Positions 52,919 to 63,647 of a stretch of DNA of 64,000 nucleotides are shown here, piece after piece. This stretch comes from Candidatus Methylophosphatis haderslevensis (GTDB lineage: Bacteria; Pseudomonadota; Gammaproteobacteria; Burkholderiales; Rhodocyclaceae), in contig JADJSA010000008.1 of the NCBI GenBank assembly GCA_016711925.1, positions 62,001-126,000 on the forward strand, given 5' to 3'. The stretch's first letter is position 1, and each line of letters starts with the position of its first letter. The notes beneath the pieces are model-generated. The model saw only the letters and a list, made by a program, of their open reading frames with translations. It had not been told where the DNA came from and did not search any database. Position numbers and translations under genes: made by a program.

Positions 52919-54478
52919 ATGGACGATCTGAACGACCTGCGGCTGGTGCTGCGTTCGCGCTTTCCGCTGGTCATCGTCGAATCGCATGAAGAGGCAAAGG
53001 TGCGCAAGCTGGTGCAGAAGGCGGCCAGCGCCGACGAACTGGCGTTCTTCATCTGGAGCGTTGCCGACGGCCTGGCGCGCGAGAACTTCCGCTACGACGT
53101 ACACCTGACCGACAACCGCTTCGGCACCGTCGGCGACCATCAATCGGCGCTCGGCGAGAGCAAGGGCCGCACCCACGTCATCGCCGACACGCACGAACTG
53201 CAGCCGGCGCTGCGCTACATCGTCAAGCATGGCGATGCCGGCGTCTACCTGCTGTGCGACGCCCATCCGTTCCTCGACGACCCGGTCAACCTGCGGCTGA
53301 TCAAGGAAATCGCCCACGGCTACGCCGAGTGCGCGCGCACGCTGGTGATGCTCTCGCCGGCGCTCGAACTGCCGCCCGACCTGGCGCGCCACGCGGCGCG
53401 CTTCAAGCTGCGCCTGCCCGATGCCGCCGCGATCCGCGCGCTGATCAAGAACGAGTTCGATCTCTACGCGCTGCAAAACCGCGGCAAGCGGGTCACCGGC
53501 GATGCCGACGCGCTGGCGCTGCTGCAACAGCACCTGCTCGGCCTGTGCGAGGAGGACGTCAAGCGCCTGATCAGCTTGGCCATCCGCGACGACGGCGAAC
53601 TCACCATGGCCGACATCGCGCGGGTGCTCAAGAGCAAGCAGGAAATGCTCGCCGACGGCACGCTGGAAATCGAGATTGATGCCGGACGCATGGACCAGAT
53701 CGGCGGCATGGAAACCCTCAAACGCTGGCTCGCGCAGCGCCGCCCGGTGTTCGCCGGCGAGGCCGCCGCGCAGGGGCTCGACATCCCGCGCGGCGTGCTG
53801 CTGCTCGGCGTGCAGGGTGCCGGCAAGAGCCTGGCTGCCAAGTCTATAGCCGGCGCCTGGGGCCTGCCGCTGCTGCGGCTGGACTTCGCCGCGCTCTACA
53901 ACAAGTTCCACGGCGAAACCGAGCGCAACCTGCGCGCCGCGCTCCAATCGGCCGAGGCCATGGCGCCCTGCGTGCTGTGGTTCGACGAGATCGAGAAGGG
54001 ATTGGCCACCGATGGCGGCGATTCCGACGGCGGCGTGTCGCGCCGCATCCTCGGCACGCTGCTGACCTGGATGGCCGAACGCAAGTCGCGCGTATTCATG
54101 GTCGCCACTGCCAACGACATCTCGCGCCTGCCGCCCGAGTTGCTGCGCAAGGGCCGCTTCGACGAGATATTTTTCGTCGATCTGCCCTCGGCCGCCGCGC
54201 GCGCCGATATCTTCCGCATCCATCTGGCGCGGCGCCGCCTCGATGCGGCCAGGTTCGACCTGGCGGCGCTGGCCGAGGCCGCCGAAGGCTTCTCCGGCGC
54301 CGAGATCGAACAGGCGATCGTCTCCGCGCTCTACGAGGCGCTGGGCGAAAAACAGCCGCTGACAGCACAGCACGTGATCGACGAACTCGGCCGCACCCGG
54401 CCGCTTTCGGTCGTGATGGCCGAGCAGGTCGACGAGCTGCGCGCCTGGGCCGCCGATCGCACCGTCATGGCTGGCTGA
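52919..54478 (+). CDS. Ycf46-like AAA+ ATPase
   Basis: 519 residues. An N-terminal regulatory region (about 1-250; RSRFPLVIVESHEEAKV) precedes a single AAA+ module: Walker A LLGVQGAGKSLAAK, Walker B VLWFDEIEKGL, sensor 1 MVATANDISRLPPELLRKG and the arginine finger in KGRFDEIFFVDLP. The family is found in cyanobacteria, plastids and many proteobacteria; links to CO2 utilisation are reported for Ycf46, but the role here is open. Confidence 0.88.
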   Translation: MDDLNDLRLVLRSRFPLVIVESHEEAKVRKLVQKAASADELAFFIWSVADGLARENFRYDVHLTDNRFGTVGDHQSALGESKGRTHVIADTHELQPALRYIVKHGDAGVYLLCDAHPFLDDPVNLRLIKEIAHGYAECARTLVMLSPALELPPDLARHAARFKLRLPDAAAIRALIKNEFDLYALQNRGKRVTGDADALALLQQHLLGLCEEDVKRLISLAIRDDGELTMADIARVLKSKQEMLADGTLEIEIDAGRMDQIGGMETLKRWLAQRRPVFAGEAAAQGLDIPRGVLLLGVQGAGKSLAAKSIAGAWGLPLLRLDFAALYNKFHGETERNLRAALQSAEAMAPCVLWFDEIEKGLATDGGDSDGGVSRRILGTLLTWMAERKSRVFMVATANDISRLPPELLRKGRFDEIFFVDLPSAAARADIFRIHLARRRLDAARFDLAALAEAAEGFSGAEIEQAIVSALYEALGEKQPLTAQHVIDELGRTRPLSVVMAEQVDELRAWAADRTVMAG

Positions 54479-54494
54479 CTCGCCGGCCCGGAGG

Positions 54495-54589
54495 CCGCAT
54501 GGAATGGCGGTTTCCGGCATGCCTGCCCTGCAAGCAAGCATCCACGAGCCTCTCCGGCATGCATGCCCGGATAGCGCCTATCCACGCGG
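54495..54589. repeat. 95-bp palindromic intergenic repeat, copy 6 (hybrid ends)
   Basis: Left end CCGCATGGAATGGCG (54495-54509), right end CGCCTATCCACGCGG (54575-54589): the same hybrid of two end types as copy 3. It sits between the convergent AAA+ and glpK genes. The interior holds a duplicated GGCATGC motif. Confidence 0.82.
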
Positions 54590-54615
54590 TGTTCAGGGCA
54601 TCGCCAGGGCAGAAG

Positions 54616-56127
54616 TCAGAGCGGTGGCGGCTGCTGGCGCTTGTGGCTCCAGGCCTTGGTCGCCGAGATCGCGGCACGCCACTGGCCGATGCGTTGCGCC
54701 GCCTCGGCGCGTGCCATGCGCGGCTCGAAGCGCCGCTCGATCTGCCATTGCGCGGCGATGGCCGCCTGGTCCGGCCACACGCCGACTGCCAGCCCGGCGA
54801 GATAGGCTGCCCCGAGGGCTGTCGTCTCCTGCACGCGCGGGCGCAGCACCGCGCAGCCGAGCAGGTCGGCCTGGAACTGCATCAGCAGGTCGTTGGCGGT
54901 GGCGCCGCCATCGACCCGCAGGTCGGGCAACGCCGCGTTCGCATCGCGCGCCATCGCGCGCACCAGATCGGCCGACTGAAAGGCGATCGCTTCGACCGCC
55001 GCGCGCGCGATGTGCGCCCGTGTGCTGCCGCGGGTGAGGCCGACGATGGCGCCCTGCGCATCGGCATCCCACCACGGCGCGCCGAGGCCGGTGAAGGCCG
55101 GCACGAAATACACGCCGCCGGCATCCGGCACGCTGGTCGCCAGCGCTTCGACTTCGTTCGACGATCCGATGATGCCCAGCCCGTCGCGCAGCCACTGCAC
55201 CGCCGCGCCGCCGATGAACACGCTGCCTTCGAGCGCGTATCCGATCGCATCGCCGGTCTGCGCTGCGCAGGTGGTGATCAGGCCGTTGGCCGATTCGATG
55301 CGCTCGCATCCCGTATGCATCAACAGGAAGCAGCCGGTGCCGTAGGTGTTCTTCGCCTGCCCCGCGGCGTGGCAGCCCTGGCCGAACAGCGCGGCCTGCT
55401 GGTCGCCGGCGATGCCGGCAATCGGAATCGCCGCGCCGAACAGCGCCGGGTCGGTTGCGCCGACCACGCCGCTCGACCGCACCACGCGCGGCAGCACGGC
55501 GCGCGGAATGTCGAACAGCGCGAGCAGTTCGTCGTCCCACTCGCCGGTCGCGATATTCAGCAGCGAGGTGCGCGAGGCGTTCGATATGTCGGTCAGATGA
55601 AGGCGCCCGCCGGTGAGCCGCCAGGCCAGCCAGCAATCGACGGTGCCGAACGCCAGCTCGCCACGCGCGGCGCGTTCGCGCGCGTCCGGCAGGTTGTCGA
55701 GCAGCCACTTGAGCTTGGTCGCGGAAAAATACGGGTCGAGCACCAGACCGGTCTTTGCGCGCACCAGCGGTTGGGCGCCCGCCGCCTTGAGCGCGGCGCA
55801 GGTCTCGGCGGTGCGCCGGTCCTGCCAGACGATCGCGTTGGCCAGCGGCTCGCCGGTCACGCGGTCCCACAGCACCGTGGTTTCGCGCTGGTTGGTGATG
55901 CCGATCGCCGCGATCTCGCGCGCGCCGATGCCGGCGCGGTCGAGCGCCAGCCGCGCGCAGGCGAGCTGGCCGTGCCAGATTTCCAGCGGATCGTGCTCCA
56001 CCCAGCCCGGCTGCGGGTAGATCTGCCGCAGTTCCTGCTGGGCGACGGCGCGGATACTGGCGTGCTCGTCGAACACGATCGCGCGCGAACTCGTGGTGCC
56101 CTGGTCGAGGGCGAGGATGTAGGGCAT
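54616..56127 (-). CDS. glpK: Glycerol kinase
   Basis: 503 residues from the ATG at 56127 (E. coli 502). It phosphorylates glycerol to glycerol-3-phosphate. The N-terminal ALDQGTTSSRAIVFD, the GITNQRETTVLWDR motif, and the C-terminal RVDGGATANDLLMQFQADLL are intact. It follows the WD40 gene by 22 bases on the same strand, and shares metabolite theme with ugpB/ugpQ nearby. Confidence 0.95.
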   Translation of the reverse strand: MPYILALDQGTTSSRAIVFDEHASIRAVAQQELRQIYPQPGWVEHDPLEIWHGQLACARLALDRAGIGAREIAAIGITNQRETTVLWDRVTGEPLANAIVWQDRRTAETCAALKAAGAQPLVRAKTGLVLDPYFSATKLKWLLDNLPDARERAARGELAFGTVDCWLAWRLTGGRLHLTDISNASRTSLLNIATGEWDDELLALFDIPRAVLPRVVRSSGVVGATDPALFGAAIPIAGIAGDQQAALFGQGCHAAGQAKNTYGTGCFLLMHTGCERIESANGLITTCAAQTGDAIGYALEGSVFIGGAAVQWLRDGLGIIGSSNEVEALATSVPDAGGVYFVPAFTGLGAPWWDADAQGAIVGLTRGSTRAHIARAAVEAIAFQSADLVRAMARDANAALPDLRVDGGATANDLLMQFQADLLGCAVLRPRVQETTALGAAYLAGLAVGVWPDQAAIAAQWQIERRFEPRMARAEAAQRIGQWRAAISATKAWSHKRQQPPPL

Positions 56128-56149
56128 CTGTTGAGTCTCGCGTGATGCG

Positions 56150-56665
56150 TCAGACGTGGAGTTTAAGGAAATGCACGGCGCCGGTGGCGTCGCCTGCGGC
56201 GAGTGTGTCGGCTTTGGTCGCCGCCAGAGCCGAAACTCCGGCGTCGGCGACAAACAGCGTGATATCCCGGCCGGAGTGGGTGTTCCAAATTCGCACCGTG
56301 CCATCTGTTGATCCTGAAGCGAGTCGACCGCCGGGCAGAGCCACGAGGGTTGAGATGCGATCCGTATGACCTTCGAGGACCCAAGGCTCGCGCACGCCCT
56401 CGGGATCCCAGATGCGCACCGTTCCGTCATTGGAATCTGAAGCGAGTCTACCGTCGGGCAGTGCCACCATTATTGTGATCCGATCCGCATGTCCAACCAG
56501 CGCGCGGGGTTCGCGCACGCCGTCTGGATGCCAGATGCGCACCGTGCCGTCAACTGACCAGGCGAGCCGGCCGTCGGGCAGCGCTACGGAGGCTGTGATC
56601 AAATCCGTGCTACCTTCGAGGACATGTGGTTTGCGAACGCCCTTCGGTTTCCACAGGTAAATCAA
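56150..56665 (-). pseudogene. Distal WD40 repeats of the NLR-like gene, out of frame
   Basis: 171 codons with the last four WD40 repeats (YLWKPKGVRKPHVLEG; DGTVRIWHPDGVREPRAL; DGTVRIWDPEGVREPWVL; DGTVRIWNTHSGRD) and a capping strand, ending AVHFLKLHV. It is in a different frame from the upstream 1209-codon part. The two frames meet at about 56660-56690, so the intact gene would have about 1360 codons and end 22 bases before glpK. Confidence 0.75.
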
Positions 56666-58115
56666 CGCCGAGCCGGCTCAGAACCCTAACATCCAGGGCG
56701 AGCCGGCCGTCGGCCAGCACCACGAGGGTTGTGTCCCAACCAATGCGACCTTCGAGGACGCGGGGTTTGCGCACGCCCTCGGGATCCCAGATGCACACCG
56801 TGCCGTCCTCTGACCGGGTGGCAAGCCGGCCGTCGGGCATTGCCACGACCTCCGCGAACCGTTCAGTTTGTCCAGCCAAGTTACAAGGCTCGCGCGTACC
56901 GTTCAGATCCCAGATACGCACTGAGCCGTCCTCTGACCGGGTGGCAAGCCGGCCGTCGGGCATTGCCACGACCTCCGCGAACCATTCAGTTTGTCCAGCC
57001 AAGTTACAAGGCTCGCGCGTACCGTTCAGATCCCAGATACGCACTGAGCCGTCCTCTGACCGGGTGGCGAGCCGGCCGTATAACAGATCCACGATGTCTG
57101 TGACCTCACCCGCGCGGCCTTCGGCATCGCGTGGCGTGTCCGCGCCCTTAGGATTCCATAGACGCACCGTTCCGTCGTGTGAACCTGAAGCTAGTCTACC
57201 GTTGGGCAGTGCCAGCAGGGTTGAGATGCGATCCGTATGACCTTCGAGGACCCAAGGGTCGCGCACGCCGTCTGGATCCCAGATGCGCACCGTTCCGTCG
57301 TGTGAACCTGAAGCTAGTCTACCGTTGGGCAGTGCCACCAGGGTTGAGATGCGATCCGCATGACCTTCGAGGATCCAAGGGTCGCGCACGCCCTCGGGAT
57401 CCCAAATGCGCACCGTTCCGTCAACTGACCAGGCGAGCCGGCCGTCGGGCAGCGCCGCGAGGGCCGAGATTCGACCCGTGTGCCCTTCAAGGACGCGGGG
57501 TTCGCACATGCCGTCTGGATCCAAGATGTGCACATTGCCGTTTTCTGACCCCGAAGTGAGCCGACCGTCGGGCAGTGCCACCAGGATTGTGATCCGACCC
57601 GCATGTCCCACTAGCGCCCGTGGTTCGCACATGCCGTTGGGAGCCCAGACGTGCACATTGCCGTTTTCTGACCCCGAAGCGAGCCGACCGTCGGGCAGTG
57701 GCACCAGGATCGTAATCCAATCCGTATGCCCCACTAGCGCACGGGGCCTGTGCATGTCGCCAGGATGCCACAGGTACACTTTGCCGCTGATCGATCCCGA
57801 GGCAAGCCAGCCGTCGGGCATTGCCACGAGGGCCGTCATCCAGTCGCGTTGTCCGTTGGGCAGGTATGGCCCGCGGGCATCGTTTGGATCCCAGATGTGC
57901 ACCAAGTCGAACTCTGGCCGGAAAGCGAGGCGGCCGCGGGCAAGCAACACTAAGAATTTGATCCGACTGCCACCTTCAAAGATAAGAGTTTTATGCCCGC
58001 CCTCGGGATCCCACAGCCTCACAGTACCGTCATTTGAACCAAAGGCGATCCGGCCGTCGGCCAGCGGAACGAGGGTTGTAATCTCCTCAGTGTGTTCCTC
58101 GAAGCGTGCGAGCTG
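56150..58115 (-). repeat. Array of about 16 WD40 repeats, 123-bp period
   Basis: Units of about 41 residues (123 bp), for example GHADRISTLVALPNGRLAS followed by GSHDGTVRIWDPDG. Several neighbours are nearly identical at the DNA level; for example the stretches around 56805-56930 and 56930-57055 differ at only a few bases, as do those around 57165-57285 and 57285-57405. About 12 repeats are in the main frame and 4 in the shifted frame. Confidence 0.9.
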
Positions 58116-60239
58116 GCTGGTTGAAATTCGCAAGCTTCCTGTCGAGGGAAGCAGCATTGAGCAGTGCGTCTTGGCGGGTCGCTGGGCGACCCAGGACTTC
58201 GTTGCCGCCAACAAATCGGCCAACTGACAGGTCGTATCGGCAAGCGATCGAATTCGTCCCAGCAACTGAGCCGGCAACTGATCCGGATACCGCCGCAACA
58301 CATGCGCACTGCTGCGAAACAGCGCGCGCAGCAGCGGCGCTTCGGCGAGATCGCCCAGATGCTTGCAGTCGGCAATCAGCGCTTCCACACCGCGCAGGCG
58401 CAGCCGCTGGGCGATCCATTCGTAGTTGGTCAGCATCAATTTCGCAAAAACGCGTTGGCGTTCGTCGTCGTCGATCAAGTGTGCTGCGAGGTGGCGAACC
58501 AGATACGCCGAGTCCTGCACCGAGCCGTCGCCGATCTTGCGCAGGGTCCAGGTTTGGAAGCGGGCCTTCGATTCTTCCGCATTGATCGCGTGGTCGCCGG
58601 CGCGCGCGAAGCCGTCGTCGTCGCTGCCGGTCAGCCATTCGGCCAGCGAGAAGTGGTCGAAGGCCCACAAATCGCCGCGCAGGCGGATGAAGTCGGGCAA
58701 GAGCTTGCGCACCGCCTGCAGGGCGCTGGCCGGCTGATCGAGGATTTCGGCCAGCGTGGCGGCGGGCAGCGGTTCCTTGGCGAGTGCCAGCACGCCCAGC
58801 AGGTCGCGCGCCTGCGCGTAGTCGCGGCCGGCGCGGGCGAAGCGCCGCTCGAAGGCATCGAGATAGAAGCTGTCCATGCCCGGCGGCAGGGCGGCGAGAT
58901 CGTCGGTGTCGATGCTGCCGTTTTCGAGGTCGTCGAGCGCGCGAATCGTGTAGAGGAATTTGCCGAGGCTCTTGTCGCCCAGGATGTCGGCGATCTCGTC
59001 GACGCTGCGGTCGGCGTCGCGCAGCCGGCCGGCGAGCGGTTCGCGCACGCAGCGCAGCAGCGCATAGTCGCGCAGGTCGGACTGGTTGGCGACGTTTTCG
59101 GCGTCGATTTCCTTGAGGCCGAAGGTGCGCAGCGGGCGGATCACCTCCGGGTTGTTGCGCGAGGTGACCAGCAGCCGCACCCAGTCGGGCAGGCGGCCGG
59201 CCTTGTTGGCGAGCAGGCGGATCAGGTTGCCGTGGCGTTGCGCGGTGGGCGCGTCGAGTTCCAGCGCCTCGTCGAGCGCATCGACGATCAGCAGCCGCGC
59301 GCCGCCGGGTGGCGCGATGCGGCCGAGCGGGCCGACAATCGCCGCCTCGAACGCGCTGGCCGGGTCGTCGCCGGCCCTGTCGAGCTTGTCGTGCAGCGCC
59401 GGTTCGGCCTCGACCAGCGTGCGGTAGGCGGGCAGGGCGGCGGCGAGTTGCGATGCGAGGTTGCGCACGAAGGTCGCCGGGGCCAGGGTGTCCTGCGTGT
59501 CGTGCTGGCAGAAATGCCAGCCGACGATGGCGCCGCCCGGATTGCGCTTGATCAACTCCGACAGGATCGCCGACTTGCCGACACCGAAATCGGCACGGAT
59601 CAGCAGCGCGCGCGGCGCCGGCTTCGCGAGCCAGTCGTCGATGTCGCGGAACAGCCAGTCGCGGCCGACGAAATCCTTGCCCTTGTGGGCCATGTACGCG
59701 CCGAAGTCCCAGATCGGCGGCCAGCGCCAGGCCGATTCCGGCTGCAGCATCGCGAGCAGGCTTTCCAGCACCAGGCCGGCGAGTTCCTCCGGAGCGCGGA
59801 AGGTGCGGATGCCGTGTCGCGCCGAGACGTCGGCGCGGAAGCGGTCGATGCGGGCGCCAGCCTCGTTGTCGCCGGTCTTCGCGTCGCAGTATTCATCCGG
59901 CCAACCGGCACCAGGATCGAGCTGGAACATCAGCCGCTTGAGCGGCGGCTTGCCCGGGCCGGGATTGCCCGCGCGGCGGTACTCCATCTCGGTGATCGAC
60001 AACTGCTCGGGGTTGTCGTCCAGAGGCACATAGCCGTAGCGCCGGCCGAGGACGCCGATGTAGATATCGCAGCTCGCCACGTCGGCCAGGCATTTGTCGG
60101 CCGGCCGCGCGTCGAAGGCGGCGTAGTCTTCCATGGCGACCACCACCGACTGCGCGCGGCGCAGCCGTTCGAGCACCTTCTCGCGAAAGTCCTTGAGGTC
60201 GACGAAAGTCGATGACAGATACACGCGCCGGGCCGCCAT
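56610..60239 (-). CDS. STAND/NLR-like protein: DUF4062, NACHT-type NTPase, WD40 array
   Basis: 1209 residues in frame. The N-terminal DUF4062 domain (about 1-100; RRVYLSSTFVDLKDFREKV, VASCDIYIGVLGRRYGYVP) is a predicted effector-like module. The NTPase follows with Walker A FGVGKSAIL (Lys222) and Walker B RLLIVDALDEALELD (about 315-330). Helical regions (about 400-730) lead to WD40 repeats from about 735. This layout is that of signal-transduction ATPases with immune-type sensing, as in bacterial NLR-like defence proteins; a defence role is inferred. The reading frame breaks inside the array at about 56680. It diverges from alaS. Confidence 0.85.
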   Translation of the reverse strand: MAARRVYLSSTFVDLKDFREKVLERLRRAQSVVVAMEDYAAFDARPADKCLADVASCDIYIGVLGRRYGYVPLDDNPEQLSITEMEYRRAGNPGPGKPPLKRLMFQLDPGAGWPDEYCDAKTGDNEAGARIDRFRADVSARHGIRTFRAPEELAGLVLESLLAMLQPESAWRWPPIWDFGAYMAHKGKDFVGRDWLFRDIDDWLAKPAPRALLIRADFGVGKSAILSELIKRNPGGAIVGWHFCQHDTQDTLAPATFVRNLASQLAAALPAYRTLVEAEPALHDKLDRAGDDPASAFEAAIVGPLGRIAPPGGARLLIVDALDEALELDAPTAQRHGNLIRLLANKAGRLPDWVRLLVTSRNNPEVIRPLRTFGLKEIDAENVANQSDLRDYALLRCVREPLAGRLRDADRSVDEIADILGDKSLGKFLYTIRALDDLENGSIDTDDLAALPPGMDSFYLDAFERRFARAGRDYAQARDLLGVLALAKEPLPAATLAEILDQPASALQAVRKLLPDFIRLRGDLWAFDHFSLAEWLTGSDDDGFARAGDHAINAEESKARFQTWTLRKIGDGSVQDSAYLVRHLAAHLIDDDERQRVFAKLMLTNYEWIAQRLRLRGVEALIADCKHLGDLAEAPLLRALFRSSAHVLRRYPDQLPAQLLGRIRSLADTTCQLADLLAATKSWVAQRPAKTHCSMLLPSTGSLRISTSQLARFEEHTEEITTLVPLADGRIAFGSNDGTVRLWDPEGGHKTLIFEGGSRIKFLVLLARGRLAFRPEFDLVHIWDPNDARGPYLPNGQRDWMTALVAMPDGWLASGSISGKVYLWHPGDMHRPRALVGHTDWITILVPLPDGRLASGSENGNVHVWAPNGMCEPRALVGHAGRITILVALPDGRLTSGSENGNVHILDPDGMCEPRVLEGHTGRISALAALPDGRLAWSVDGTVRIWDPEGVRDPWILEGHADRISTLVALPNGRLASGSHDGTVRIWDPDGVRDPWVLEGHTDRISTLLALPNGRLASGSHDGTVRLWNPKGADTPRDAEGRAGEVTDIVDLLYGRLATRSEDGSVRIWDLNGTREPCNLAGQTEWFAEVVAMPDGRLATRSEDGSVRIWDLNGTREPCNLAGQTERFAEVVAMPDGRLATRSEDGTVCIWDPEGVRKPRVLEGRIGWDTTLVVLADGRLALDVRVLSRLGVDLPVETEGRSQTTCPRR

Positions 60240-60385
60240 GGTCGCGCCAATATGACAAGGAACGCCGCGGTCGGCAATAAGACCGATGGCCGGTCTGCGC
60301 GATCGGCAGATAAGCGCCTGATGCTAAAATCGCTTTTTCGATTCGAGACGGCCCGCGTGCGTGCGGGCCACCCGTTCAGGACACC

Positions 60386-61507
<1,122 letters not shown>

Positions 61508-61540
61508 CAGTTCCCGAAGGGGCTGAGTCGGCGCGGGCAG

Positions 61541-63091
61541 TTGCCATGCCAGAGAATCGCAGGAATCAACAACTCGAATTTCCCTGTGGAAGTACGGGTT
61601 GTGCCAAGGGCCGATGTTCCGGGTCTAGAAAACCTTTCTGGCGAGGTTGCTTTTGAGCTTCACGATACCTATGGGTTTCCGCTTGACTTGACGGCGGACA
61701 TCTGTCGGGAGCGCGGTGTCAAAGTCGATACCGCTGGATTTGACGCGGCGATGGCGCGCCAAAAGGAACAGGCTCGTGCTGCCGGTAAGTTCAAGATGGC
61801 AGCAAATCTAGACTATGAAGGCTCCATCACGCATTTCCACGGCTACGACAGACTCGAAGCCAGGGGCAACATCCTCGCGCTTTACCGCGACGGCACGGCG
61901 GTCAATGAACTGGTCGAAGGCGAAATCGGCGTCGTGGTGCTCGACGACACGCCGTTCTACGCCGAATCCGGCGGCCAGGTCGGCGACCGCGGCGAGCTGC
62001 GCAGCACGCACGGCATCTTCACTGTCGAAGACACGCAAAAGATCCAGTCCGCGGTGTTCGGGCACCACGGCGTGGTGACCACTGGCAAGCTCACTGTCGG
62101 CAATGGGGTCAGCGCGCGCGTGGACACGGTTGCGCGCGCGCGCACCGCACGCAACCACTCGGTCACGCACCTGATGCACAAGGCGCTGCGCGAAGTGCTC
62201 GGCGGCCATGTTCAACAGAAGGGTTCGCTGGTCGATCCGGACAAGACGCGCTTCGACTTCGCCCACACCCAGCCGATGAGCGACGACGAGATCGCCCGCG
62301 TCGAGCGCATCGTCAATGCCGAGATCATCGCCAACGCGGCCACGCTGGCGCGCGTGCTGACGATCGAAGAGGCGCAGAAAACGGGTGCCATGATGCTCTT
62401 TGGCGAGAAGTACGGCGACGAGGTGCGCGTGCTCGACATCGGCTCGTCGCGCGAACTCTGCGCCGGCACGCACGTCGCGCGCACCGGCGACATCGGCCTG
62501 TTCAAGATCGTGGTGGAAAGCGGCGTGGCGGCGGGCGTGCGGCGGGTCGAGGCGATCACCGGCGACAACGCGGTGGCCTGGATGCAGCAGCAGAACGCGC
62601 GCCTGGCCGAAATTGCCGCGCAACTGCATGCGCAGCCGGCCGAAGCGGCCGCGCGCGTCGCGCAGATCATGGATAACGTGAAGTCGCTGGAGAAGGAACT
62701 CGCGCGCCTGAAGAGCAAGCTCGCCGCTTCGCAGGGCGACGACCTGGCCGCGCAGGCGGCGGACGTGAATGGCGCGAAGGTGCTGGCGGCGGTGCTGGAA
62801 GGCGCCGATGTCGCGACGCTGCGCGAGACGCTCGACAAGCTCAAGGACAAGCTCGGCAGCGCGGTGATCGTGCTGGCCAGCGCGGCCGACGGCAAGGTGT
62901 CGCTGATCGCCGGGGTGACGACGGACCTCACGGCAAGGGCAAAGGCCGGCGAGCTGGTCAACTTCGTCGCCCAACAGGTCGGCGGCAAGGGCGGCGGCCG
63001 GCCGGACATGGCGCAGGCCGGGGGCACCGATGCTTCGAGGCTCCCGTCTGCACTGGCTTCGGTGAAGGCATGGGCGCAGAGCAAGCTGTGA
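61541..63091 (+). pseudogene. alaS: Alanyl-tRNA synthetase, C-terminal part
   Basis: Same frame as the N-terminal part; an open frame could restart at TTG 61541. It recovers the family sequence at about 61640 (ELHDTYGFPLDLTADICRER), then the editing domain (HSVTHLMHKALREVLGGHVQ, CAGTHVARTGDIGLFK) and C-Ala domain with GGKGGGRPDMAQAGG. From about 61500 to 61820 codon usage is visibly more A/T-rich than on either side. The linker between the two halves is about 25 residues longer than expected and unlike AlaRS. Confidence 0.88.
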
Positions 63092-63387
63092 TGCGGCTTC
63101 TGGCGGTGCTTGCCCTGAGCGCCTTGACTGGCGCGGCTTGCGCGGCAGGCGGTGGTGCCGTTCTCGACGCCACCACCGCCGCCGGCGACAAGGTGCGCCT
63201 GCTGCCCAATGGGCGCTGGGAGTTTGTCGACGCCGCGAAACAAGCCGATGCCAAGAAGGTCGCCGACAACTTTCCGGAGAATCATCTGCGCCCGGAAGGC
63301 GCGCAGGGCGGCTGGATGGGCGGGCGCTACATCATGCCCGGCGACAAGGACTACAACCGCGGCACGCTCAACCCGAAGATGCGCTGA
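63091..63387 (+). CDS. Small exported protein
   Basis: 98 residues from the ATG at 63091, which overlaps the alaS stop by one base. Signal peptide MRLLAVLALSALTGAACA. The mature part has DKVRLLPNGRWEFVDAAK, a short motif seen in many small betaproteobacterial periplasmic proteins, and ends GGRYIMPGDKDYNRGTLNP. The function is unknown. Confidence 0.78.
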   Translation: MRLLAVLALSALTGAACAAGGGAVLDATTAAGDKVRLLPNGRWEFVDAAKQADAKKVADNFPENHLRPEGAQGGWMGGRYIMPGDKDYNRGTLNPKMR

Positions 63388-63647
63388 TGCGCCTGCCACG
63401 CGCAAATCGGTGGACGCAAATCCTGCTCGCGCTGGCGCTCGCCCGCATGTGCGCCGGCTGCGCCGTGGTCACCGTCGCCAGCACCGCGGTGTCGGTGACT
63501 GCGGGCGTGGTGGGCGTGGCGGCCGATGCGGCCATCGGCACCGCGAAGATCGTCGGCAAGGGCGTCGGCAAGGCCGCCGACGCGGTGCTGGGTGACGACG
63601 AGAACCCCCCGACCAAGGCCGCTGCACCGGAAAGCGTTCAACCATGA
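63387..63647 (+). CDS. Small hydrophobic lipoprotein-like protein
   Basis: 86 residues; ATG overlaps the preceding stop by one base. The N-terminal signal segment has a possible lipobox at CAGC (Cys about residue 25). A Val/Ala/Gly-rich stretch follows (VSVTAGVVGVAADAAIGTAK), with KIVGKGVGKAADAV and a Pro/Ala tail. It is probably a small outer-membrane lipoprotein of unknown role, in an operon with its neighbours. Confidence 0.7.
   Translation: MRLPRANRWTQILLALALARMCAGCAVVTVASTAVSVTAGVVGVAADAAIGTAKIVGKGVGKAADAVLGDDENPPTKAAAPESVQP

Noticed and set aside
54593..55870. 425-codon - strand ORF overlapping glpK
   Set aside because: A shifted frame of glpK, which has all kinase motifs in its own frame.
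56150..58115. CRISPR-like array suggested by the regular 123-bp repeats
   Set aside because: The period and content are those of WD40 coding repeats; no short direct repeats with unique spacers and no cas genes are present.
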